Shown here: one piece after another, positions 46,709 to 58,658 of the stretch
Numbering within the stretch: the first letter of the stretch is position 1
How the letters are laid out: every line of letters starts with the position of its first letter
Assembly (NCBI GenBank): GCA_008828725.1
Contig: MEHQ01001740.1
Span: 1-64,000 of the forward strand
Length of the DNA: 64,000 nucleotides
Direction of reading: 5' to 3'
Origin: Saccharina japonica
Taxonomy: Eukaryota; Sar; Phaeophyceae; Laminariales; Laminariaceae
Position numbers and translations under genes: made by a program
Notes under the pieces: generated by a model
Database searches by the model: none
What the model saw: the letters and a program-made list of their open reading frames with translations, nothing else
Told to the model about the DNA's origin: nothing

Positions 46709-49700
46709 ATGTCAGACAAGGCGCAAGACACGGAGCCAATGGAGGAGGTAGGAATCCTCCAATATTTTGTTTTTTTGCCTTGCGGCGCACCCACGCTCCA
46801 AAGACCTGCGATTTTGGTTGGCATGCGCTACTGCTGGTGTAGCGTGTCTCGGGACCTATGCCGCCTTGTGTGGTGTGACCCTGGCCTTTGCCTGCTATGC
46901 TTCCCAGATTCAATGTTGAACTTCTCCATACCCCCTTTTCTGCTACTCTTCCGGGTCTTCCTTCTTTCGCGCTCCCCACACGATCGAGCCTTTTGGGTGT
47001 ACAGCAGTCGCTTGTCGCAAGAACGGCGGTGTTGTGTTTCTTGGTGTGTGTTCCATGTTCCATGCATACTTATGCGCACGAGGTGGACAGGAGGAGCACC
47101 TCACGTAGGCCATTCACCCCACGTCCTCCGGCACAAGACCTCGTGCTCGTTGCAGCCTCTTGTCCTATACTTGCAGACGCACACTGGGTTGTGGCGTTGT
47201 GGCGCTGCATTTTCCATATTGTGCCCCCAAGTTTAGAACATGCACGTGAAGAGTATATGAAGAAAAGAGCACCTTGATCTTGACTTTTTTTTTATCCCTT
47301 TTGACACATTTTCAGCGTGGACGGGTCCGTGGATCCCTCCGAATGGGGGGTTGTAGGTAGGTAGTAGGTAGTAGACGTGTTAGGGATGTACATCAACTCA
47401 TAATCACGTGTTGATTATGATTATTTTTGGTGATTAATTTTAATCACGTGATGTGATTAATTCTTGTTGATTGTTGATTATAAATCAACTAGTGATGATT
47501 AGTTGATTATTGAACATAATCATGATTAGTTGATTATTTTTGAATAAAAAAGGGGCGTTTTGTGATGTAACCGTAAAAAAAAATCTTCTTGGCGCACATT
47601 GCCACAAATTAACTAATCAGTGATTAGTTGATTATTGAAATTAATCATGATTAGTTGATTATTTTTGAATCAAAAAGAGGCGTTTTGTGGTGTAACCGTG
47701 AAAACCATCAACAATCAACCGATAATCATGATTATTAATCACATCATCGTGTAGTTGATTGTGTTGATATTAATCAACTAATCATGATTAAATCAACACG
47801 ATTTGGACAAATTAATCAACAATCAAATCAACCCCGAAAAAGAGTTGATGTACATCCCTAGTATGTAGTGTCCGATCTCAGATCTCAAGCAGCTCGTACA
47901 ACATCAACAGCAGCAGCAGCAGTACGTCGTACGCGAGTCACGTATAATATCTAACTACGAGTCTATTGATATACGAAGTACGCATATGTATAGATACCGC
48001 CGTAGTCACCCAATGGCGGAATTAAAGTACATCAGCTCGGAAAGCTGCTGTGGGCGTGCGTGCACATATATAGCGTCACCGTCGGCCGCCTGCCTATATA
48101 CTCGTACACTCGAGCTGCATTCTTCTGCTCTTGCACTGCTACCAGTACATCTATACGAACGAGTATGCTGCTGCTTGCATTGAACGCAACGAGATGATCC
48201 CTGTTCCTGCACAATACGAGGCACAATACCTGTAGGTTCAACATGCACCGATAACGAAGCGACGGACACACACACGAGCATTCTTGTACATGGGTGGCAA
48301 TCTATGTTTTTATGACGGTTTACTCGTACCTCTATCGTGTATTATCAACGTCTTGACCTTACGTCCTTCATTTACGATGCTCTTATCCCTTTTACGAACC
48401 TCTCGCGTGCGCGTATTAATCTTGAAAACAACAGCAAGCTGTGCTATCGAGGGTTTTTGGTCGAAACTCATCTTTGCAAGCTGTGCGTGACAGCAGTTCG
48501 ATATGGCTTCTGGCCTCGGGTCCTCTTTGGCGCCCTCGCGAGCACACCTCACACGACCCCCCCTCCCTCCATCCCTCCCTCCTTATTGGTCTACGTGCTT
48601 CGAAATTGCTGTTGCCGCGCGTCCCTTCTCTTCCGCTCGGCTCGGCTCGACTCGGCGGGCCTGCAGGAAGAGGAAGAGGAGGTAGAGGGAACGGAGGAAG
48701 CCGAAGCGGTTGTCGTGGAGGACCTCTCAAACTCGGACGTAACGACCAAGTACCAAGAGGCCGCCAAGATCGCCAACCTGGCGCTGCAGGGTGTCGTACA
48801 ACAGTGCGTGGCCGGCGCACGAATCAACGACCTCTGCAAGTTCGGGGACACCGTAATCGAGCAGGTACTCATATATACAGGACACGCATGTGCTACGTAC
48901 TCTTGTGCCTTGATCGCGATCATTTCTGGTACGAGACGGATCTACTGCTGCTGCTGCTGCTGTCTGATTGTTTTTTGGTTGTTTACGTACATATTCGTGT
49001 GGTAGTTCCGTGCTACTGCTCGTACTGCTGTGCGTTGTTGTGCCGTGTTGTATGTAGTACGGTGCTGCTGCTGTTATATGTACCTGGTACTGGTTTTATC
49101 CGAATTGTTTGTTGACATTTTTATGTTTGTACTCGTACTGGTGCGCGAATATTTTGTCAGCAGTCTGCAGCACTACGTGACACGAGCTGCCTTTTAAACA
49201 CTCTTTTCACGTGAATGCGGACGTTTGAGTGCCTCCGTGTTTACATTTACCGTATCATACGTACGATGTACATATCCTATATACGTACAGCAATACCATA
49301 GGTAGTATACTCTATTCTTCGTTCTTTTGTGATTGATTTGCCGTGTTGGATCAATCGGAGTTCCACGGTGGCATTCCTCGGCCGACGTAAAGTGCGACGG
49401 CGTCACACACAGCAGTTTTAGTTTTTGCTCGAGGTTTGATGAGGTGCAAACAACGCCCGAAACAGCGCTTCGGTGCGAGTGATATTGCAGCCAGCACGGG
49501 GAAGTCTACCCAACGTATATACGACGTAGGTATATATCACGTATCATATGCATACATATATATATACCCTGTAGTTGGTGCGATGGAAGTATCCCACGCA
49601 GCTTGCAAAGATGAGTTTCGACGAAATACTCGACCTCACAGCTGTCTTTTTTTAGTTTTTTGCAACATGGGTGAGTCTCATTTATTTGTTATCGTTCCAG

Positions 49701-52700
49701 AGCTCGTGTCCCAACTGTCACGCACTTTCTGTTGATACGAAGTATAGCAGTATCATTTTTTCCGGTCTAAAAGGTTCCAAATATTGCGTACGTCACCCGT
49801 CTGGCCGGAAATATTATCCCCGTTTGAAGCTGATCGTATCATAATCCAAACGGTCACTATACGAGTATCCACAAACAGCCTGGCGTACAGCTGAATGCAG
49901 CAGTAAGGTATGATACTATTCGTACCAAGTATTATGTACAGCAGTGACTCACCTTTGCTCCTTCGTCGGACGGACTCCCACCCGCCGTTCTTGTGATGTC
50001 CGCCTTTTGAGCAGAGGTGCGCCCAGATCTTCCGAAACAAGGTCAAGGGGGTGGCGGTCTCCAAGGGCATCGCATTCCCGACCTGCGTCTCCGTCAACGA
50101 GTGCGTCACGAACAACAGCCCGCTCGAGTCAGAGGCATCAAAACACGTGAGAGGCTTTTGAGATGAGAGGAAGGAGGTGTCATCAAGCTATCATACCCGA
50201 AGGGTCACTGAGAGGTAGCCCGGTTAGGTACTCGTAGAAACAAGTTCAATCAAAATGCATGTAGGACGACTCTTTTGGGGTCTTTGTTTTTCGGACGTAC
50301 ATATTGTTCGCTGGTATTATACAGGATGAGTTCTTGAGTAACTTTTCTTGATGTTTTCGGGGAGGGGGAAGGAAAAAAACTGGGTGGACATTCGTGGTTC
50401 TCGAGATGGTTTGCACGCAGCCCTCCAGGCACCCTCCTCTCTCGCCCCCCCCCCCGCTTCCCCACCCAAGTTCCTCGGAACGCGGCGAGGGGGAGAGAGG
50501 GGGGAGAGAGAGAGGGGAAGCCGAGAGGGCCCGCGCGGCGAACAAAGACCGAGCGCCAGTCCGCTAGCCCAGAAGATTAAACGGGGCACGGTGCTCTCAC
50601 GTTCGCCCTTTAGCCACGCCCTTTTGCGGCGAGGCTTTGGGGCTTGAGCGTTCGAGAGGCGCCTGCCCTGCCGGCTCTTGACATTCGGGGAGCGTGTCCG
50701 GGCGGTGAGCCCCTCTGTTTCCATGGGCCTTTACACCGTCCGGTCCGTTTTTCCCGCCAAACATTTTTTTGTTTTATTTTATTTGATGCAGCAGCAGCAG
50801 CAGCAGTTTAGAATGTTGGGTGTTGCGTTGTTGCGTCGTTTTTTTTTTTGACACAGCAGTACCTTCAGAATATTGTTTTCACGCGTGCGGTAGTTTTTTT
50901 GTCTAATACAGTAGCAGCAGTGCCTTCAAATTCCGTGGTTTTTGTAGTTGATGTCTGGTACCGTAGTCTGCAGCAGTACTTGCAGAATGTAGTACCAGTA
51001 GGTTGTTGCGTTCCATATTTTTATAGTTTTGTCATTTTTTAGTGTTGGCTGGCAGATGGCCAGTCGGCGTTTTTTGTGCGTGGGTTGTTTCGCTGTATCC
51101 GGTCGGGGCTCTCAGTTGCTTTTACTGCGGGAGGTTTTTTTCTTTGTTCTTTTGAGCGCGGATTGGTTCGTCCTGCTGTAGGTATATATAGACCTTAGAA
51201 GCAACTGCTTGAACAAAAATGCAATCTCCCTGCCAACATGCGTGTGACATGCACCAGAACTGTTGCTACTTTGTAGTTTCACATCGCCAATAAACAGTCG
51301 TCAAAATATCGACCTTGCTGTCGTACGTATAGTATAATAATCCACGATTTTTGCCAAACAATCTGCGTCCCGTCGTCAATCGAGACCTGGAGAAATTGCG
51401 TGTGCACGTGCTTTTTTTTCCCGGAAACGTATTTATTTGTCTACGCGTAATTGTTTCTTGGTGGGAACGCCTGCCACGCTGCCTGCCTCCCCTTTTAAAT
51501 ACGAGGTGAGGCGCTGGTGGTCTGTGACTGGCGACATTCTAATTCCGAGTGAAGGCCGGCATGACCCTGCCACACCTACGTGTATACATATATTGATGGC
51601 TGATTTAGGCTTAGCTTAACCCCTTTTAGTACTCCAGTGCACATAACCACATGTTTGGCTCTAATTCCAGGTTATTTGTACCCAAAACGGGACTGCAGTC
51701 CTAAACGGGTTAAGAACCGGTCCCCCGTTTTGTTGGGGACAAACTACTTGGAAGTAGTGTGGGATAAGTTTTTCAGTTCTGAATGGGTTAAAGCTATATA
51801 TACGTGATGGCAGCTCGCACCCTTGCTGCTTTACCTGGTATCCGATGCTGAATCCGTTGACGTGTTGGTGTCGCTTTCGAACGTTGTGTGTGTATGTGTG
51901 ATGGGACGCCCAGGAGCCTCTCAAGGCCGACGATATCGTGAAGATCGAGCTGGGCTGCCACGTGGACTACTACTCGGCAGTGGTGGCTCACACGGTGAAG
52001 GTGAGGGATCGCCGGCCGGCCCTACCTACTGCAGATGCTGTACCTGGGAGTTGAGCGCTATTTGCTGCTGCACAGAGAGTGCTGCACAGAGAGTGACGCA
52101 GCAGTACGAAAAGCGCATGAAAGGCGTGCACCTGACTATTAATAATGATGTCATTAAATCTTTGCCGGGATCAGAAAAGGGCACGGGCACCTTGTTTTCT
52201 GTCCTTGCCTTCTCTTGATTTTATGCCATTGTGCTTTTTGAGTCCTTGCCTTGATCATTGTTCGTTGGCCTTTGCGGCTGGCTGTAACATACTTCGCTTG
52301 GGATATCTCCCTACATTTATCGTAGGTCTAGACCCGAGTTTTGCCACGGAGTATCATATAGACTGCACAAACGAAAGTAAAGAGCGCGTTTATATGCGTT
52401 GGTTTAGGCGTTTTTTGTTGTCCCAATCGTTCTGTTCTTTTTTTCTTGTTTGCCCTTGTTCTTGTTTGTTTCCCACGTATAATATGATGCACACACCAGC
52501 GTCATGTATCGCAGCACAAGAAAACTCGTGTTTACTTGTTTAGCCTTTCCTGCTTGTATGAGTTACCATTCTGGCGCCCCAAACATGTGCCGGAAGGCAG
52601 GGAGGGATGCCCGAAACGGCGTCTTTTTTCCCGTCTCCCTGCTCTCCGCGCACAACTTAGCGCCTAGATTAATCGTCGGTGGCAGCCCCGATCATGCGGT

Positions 52701-55700
52701 GCCGCAAGGCACACGTGCTTCGGGGTTGCCTTCTACCGGCAGCGGCCAGACAACCGCTCACCTATTCCACGGGTGCCGCCCAGCTTTTCACGGGTAGCGC
52801 CTACTATATCACTGGTGAACATTTCGATTACACCCCTATCTCTTTTTATCATATTTTTATAAAGTTGATGGTATTATCCATACGAGTTGATAAAACACTT
52901 GAGCCGCTTTCGGACCCCGAGAAGCGACCAAAACAACGACGCCTTTGGTGTTATCAACTCCCTCTACGAGGGGCGGTAGCGCCCAGCAATACGAGGCGGG
53001 AATACGTTGCGCCCGTACGTACGGTACCGGACACGACTCCTTGCACTGCTGTGAACCAGGTTCACGACGTATCGTAGGATGTAGACATCGATTTGTTTTC
53101 TGCCGGAATCACGCGGTAGCAGTAGTAGCAGTAGTAGCAGTGACCGTTGCTGTAACCACCTCTTTTCATCGTCATCCCCCCCCCCCCCCCCCCCCTCTGG
53201 AATCCTGAAGGGGTGAATACCCTACGAGTAGTATTACATATCTTGTATCTTGTGATGTATACATGTATGCTTTTTGCTTTGTTTTTGCTTTGCTTTTGCT
53301 CTGATTTCTGCTTTGTTTTTGACAACGTGTTCTGGGCTTGACCTGTACTTGCTCACGCATACGTTGTTTCACTTTAATAAGACGAAGTATCACACTCAGC
53401 TATTAGACTAAGAGCAAAGACGAATTTCGACGAAATCCTCGGTACCACAGCTGTTGCAGGCTGTTGTGTTTTAATTTTAATTTTCAAAACGTTCTGGACT
53501 TGACCTGTACTTTTGCGTAAAACTGGGTGCTGCAGGTGGGTGTGGACCCGGCGGCAGTCGGCTCCGTTACGGGCGTGGAGGCGGACGTGGTCCTCGCCGC
53601 CTACTACGCCGCTGAGGTGGCCGCCAAGACCATCAAGGCTGGGAACACAAACACGCAGGTCAGGAAACTACACATAGTAGCTGTAGTAGCTGCACAATTT
53701 TGTCCTAATTATTTTGCTATTGTGTGCGCGCGTGCTTTTGTGTGTGCGTGCTGTTGACAGTATCCTGTGTGCGAGCTTTCGTGTGTGTGCGTGCTTGCGT
53801 GTGTGCATGTATAATATGTGAGGCAGTCGCGTTCCTGGGATAGGCAGGGTGGCGAACATCGGAAGTCCTGCCTATTACAGGTACACGTTACGGATTGCTT
53901 TGTTGCTGTATTGTTTTGTCGAATTTGCTTCGAGAGCTTTTTTGCAAGATCGGTTTTTCCACTAGGAGGGCGGGGTCCACAATATCTATATGTGCATATG
54001 TGCACGATCTATATACTACGGAGGACCATAGTAAATGGGACCAACCATTGTTCGTAAAAAGAGATCATTATATAGGTTTTGGTGTGTACCGTAGGCTATT
54101 TGCTATTGTCCTCCGTAAGAGCTGTTTTTGGCAGATTCTCCTGAAATACCGGCAAACATAGGTGATACCATCTTGTAACGTAATATTTTGTACAAGCAGT
54201 ACCTAGTACCTGGCACCTATTAAGCAAAACAAAGTTGGCGTTTCGACGGATCGCGAGCTGGCAGTTACGTGGCCACCGAAAGGTGGTTACACCCACACTT
54301 GTCAGCGTTGGTCCGTCTCCAGCGCCTAGATAAACCGTCGGCCGCTCCCCCTCGATACTGCAAAGCGTCGAGGGTTAGCGTCGCGCCGACAGCGGCCAGA
54401 CAACCGCTCACCTATTCCACGGGTGCCGCCCAGCTTTTCACGGGTAGCGCCTACTATATCACCGGTGAACATTTATCAGTTGCAGCTCTACTTGGTGGCC
54501 CTCTTTCGTTTTCCCCCTGTTTTTGGCGAGAACCTATCTCTCTTCCTTCTCAGTTAGGCTCTTGAACATACATCAGTACGAGTGGTTTGTTGTTGTTGTT
54601 GTTGTTGTTGTTGTTGGCTGTGTGATACGTTTGAGAGTTCAGGATCGTAGATATGTACCGGTATTCGACAGGCGAGATAGTCATGTCTCCTAAGCGAGCA
54701 TGCATTTTTTTTTCCCTTTTTGCTTTCCCATGTGTCATCTGTTTTGTTCGTTTTAGTTGGTGGATTTTTGGCGAACATGGCTTTTGTCGCTCCCGGGGTC
54801 CCGAGACCAACCACTCTCTTGTTTACTTTGCCGAGCGGGGTTTTCCTCCAGCATGCTGGAAATATCGAGGCCCGTGCGTCGGTTGTATCCGTCTATGTAT
54901 GGCGGAATCTGCAGCAAGAGATAGCAAACATGTATATCTACCAGGTAGACTACGATTTTGAAAAATGTCCCTTTCGCCGTCTTTCCGCGGCGGTGTTTTT
55001 TTCTTCTTCCCAACCTTTGTTACTTCCAGGTGACGCAGGCAGCGAAGAAGGTGGCTGATGCGTACGGGGTGAAATTCGTCGCGGGAACACTGATGGAGCA
55101 GATCACGAGGTGCGGTATACAAATCCATAATCGCTCCGATTTATTTTTGTTTTGAGTCGTTCAATTTTTACCTCGCTACTCACTCAGTTTCAGTTATCCA
55201 ACATACCTACACTTCGAAGTATATATATAAGTATATATATTATATATATTATATATATAATATATATATATGGGGAGCAACTTTTTGGTCACCCGTCCCA
55301 TCTTGATTTTTTTGTCGCAATGTGACGTAGACGCACTCTTTTCTCCTTTGATTCCTCACTTTTTTCGCGTCGAGCTTAACGTGCGCATTTCCCTTTTTTT
55401 TTTCTTGTCCTGGATCAGGTTCGGCATCGCCGGAAAGACGATCGCCCTCTGCAGCGAAGACAAGGAGAAGGAGGTCGCCTTCGCGGCGAACGAGGTGAAA
55501 ATCCGCTTTGGACCGCGTGTACGAGCATTGCCTGAAATTGTCTTTCTTATTTTTTTCTTACGCTGCCTGTAATTTGCCTCTCATATTTATAACCATTTTA
55601 TAACTGAAAACACGTGCAACCTCTATTTTCAAGTCGTGTTGCACCCCAAAACGTTGATGCGTGTGCATACTTTTGTTCGAGGTGGCTTGTTTTTTTTTAC

Positions 55701-58615
55701 AGTTAGTTAGGTGCTTTAGATTCCGTACCACTTTGATCAATGTGTTTTTGCGTTTGCGTCAGTGTGAAAAGGTCGCGTTTGAGAGGAAGTCCCTAAGTTT
55801 ATCATAGCTCGAGACCTGAGTTTCCCACCAAGTTATCACATGGACGACTTTACAGACGAAAACGAATTGACAAACACATACGTCGCTCGTTTGGCGTGTT
55901 TTTGTTTTCTCAATCGTTCCTCGTTTTTTCCCCCCGCTATTTTTGTTGTTGTTTTGAGGTACAAAATGCCAGGTATGCTATGTACACCAGCGTCATACAT
56001 TGCAGCATAAGAAAATAGTCTTGGTTTAGCCTTTTTTGGCTGTATAAGTTACCATTCTGGCGCCCCAAACATGTGCCGGAAGGCAGGGAGGGATGCCCGA
56101 AACGGCGTCTTTTTCCCCGTCTCCCTGCTCTCCGCGCACAACTTAGCGCCTAGATTAATCGTCGGTGGCAGCCCCGATCATGCGGTGCCGCAAGGCACAC
56201 GTGCTTCAGGGTTGCTTCTACCGGCAGCGGCCAGACAACCGCTCACCTATTCCACGGGTGCCGCCCAGCTTTTCACGGGTAGCGCCTACTATATCACCGG
56301 TGAACATTTTTATCTTGATTTAGTACGAAGCCTCTCTCTGAGCGATAGCTTCAACACCGAACCTGCGACTGGCTAATTCGGCAATTTAGGCCTTTCCCTA
56401 CTGTGGATTGACGGCTGTTCCGCCTGCATGCCTTGAATGGCGTGCAGCATGAAACTGCGGTCTATGGTTCTGCGTGGCCTTTCAAGAAACGCTACCTAAT
56501 ACATTCGATTGAACCCTTGTTTTTTTATCGTGGGCATCCTCCTGTCCAGTAGCGCGTCATTTCCCTGAATTATGGTGGCTTGCTTTTTTTTCTTTTGACG
56601 TCGAGAGATTTGCCTCCACGATCGAAACCCATTCGTGGTGGTGTTGAAAAGGCTGCTTTGTCGCTGTTACTTAATTGCCTTTCGATTTTCGTTCTTGCGT
56701 CGACGCCAAAACCAAACTTTGTGCATACATTTCTTTTTAGGTGTACGGGGTAAATGTGGTGGTGAGCTCGTCCGACGGGAAGGTTCGAGAGCAAGACCTG
56801 CGAACGACGGTTTTCAAGCGAAACGCGAACAAGAACTACCACCTCAAGATGAAGGCCTCCAGGTCAGTCTTGTGTGTTCCGTCTCGAAAGGGGTGCGTGG
56901 ATGCGTGGTCAATGGACAGTGGTCAAATTACATCGTATGGCAAGCAACAAATAAATACCCTCCCCCCCTCTCTGTCGGCTCGGCTTGACTCGACAAGTTC
57001 GGTTGGCGTGTCATTGGGCGAGCACTAACCGTAGACAAACACGCTCGGTACGCGTGGTCAATGGACAGTGGTCAAATTACATCGTATGGCAAGCAACAAA
57101 TAAATACCCTCCCCCCCTCTCTGTCGGCTCGGCTTGACTCGACAAGTTCGGTTGGCGTGTCATTGGGCGAGCACTAACCGTAGACAAACACGCTCGGTAC
57201 GCGTGGTCAATGGACAGTGGTCAAATTACATCGTATGGCAAGCAACAAATAAATACCCTCCCCCCCTCTCTGTCGGCTCGGCTTGACTCGACAAGTTCGG
57301 TTGGCGTGTCATTCGGCGAGCACTAACCGTAGACAAACACGCTCGGTACGGTTTACAGGGTCTGTACGCTCGGGGCCGTGGCTTGATCGAGTTTGTGGAG
57401 TATTACGCCGAGCCTGGTTGTCTTTTTTGTGTTGTCTGTTTCTATGAAGGTGGCAGCGTACCGCACGCGCTGCCGAAAAAAACGCGGCGGGTACGTAGAA
57501 GTGGATTGTGTCTCGTACAAAGGCCGCAGCGGGGGCGGGGGGGGGGACGGAGCGGCGGGTCGGAGCAGCTGGCCTAACATAACAGCACAACATAGATACA
57601 ACCGGGCAAGTTCTTGATCGGGTGTTGGCTAAAGCTGCACCGAAACAGGACAGTAAAAAAGTAACTTACTTCAAACATAGTAACGTACTTCTTTTACTGT
57701 CCTGGTTTGGTGCTACTTTTGCCAACGCCGATGAAGAAGCGTCGTGCCAACGTTAGTTGAGCGCTGGCGGAACAGCTGGCTCAACATGACACAGCACAAC
57801 GCACGACCAGGCACGTTCTTCGTCGGTGCTGGCGAAACCCGCACCGAGACAGGACAGTAAAAAAGTAAGTTGCTTTTACAAAAACCAACTTACTCTTTTT
57901 CTCTCCTGAACCTGTTGCTGATTTTGCCAACACCGATAAAAACGTCGTGCCTGGTGGTGCGTTGTGCTGTGTGATGTTGGGCCAGCTGCCCCCGCATTGT
58001 AGGGGTGCGAGGGTCTATAGTCAAGACGACTACGGCCGTGCACGACATGAGTACCCCCCCCCCCCAGCTGCAGCGTTTGCATCTTGTCCTCTTGCGACGC
58101 TCGCAACCGGGGTTTTGTGCGTCGGCTGAAGGCAGCTCAACTGTCTCGGCGCGCGCTGCACGAAACCTGGCTCCGGTCTGCGTGCCTTGAAACTTCCATC
58201 TTGATTCTCATCGCTATAAAGTTGTTGCTCCTGCTAGCATTGGAGTTCATGGTCACGTCCGTCTCCTCCGCGCTCGGGCGGAAGGAGCCTCGCCTCGCGC
58301 TCCTGCACTGTTCGCCTTTCATTCCAAGGCTTGGGGTGTTGGCGGCCATTATCGCCGTGGCTGGCTGTCATGTCACCGTTGTCCCAGCCCTGGCCCATTT
58401 TTTTGCGGCGGTCGCCCTGCAATGCCTGCACTCGTTAGTGTTTGGTGACGTGCACCTCTTGTCCGTGTTGACCGTTGACCTGACCATCCATGAGTACTCC
58501 CGAAAAAAACAAAATCTAGCGCCAGCTAGTTCTCTGCTGGAGGTTGAAGTGAATCCGCCGGCGATAGCTTCAACCAGAGCGTAGTTGGTCAACCGCTAGC
58601 CTCTCTCGTACAGAC

Positions 58616-58658
<43 letters not shown>

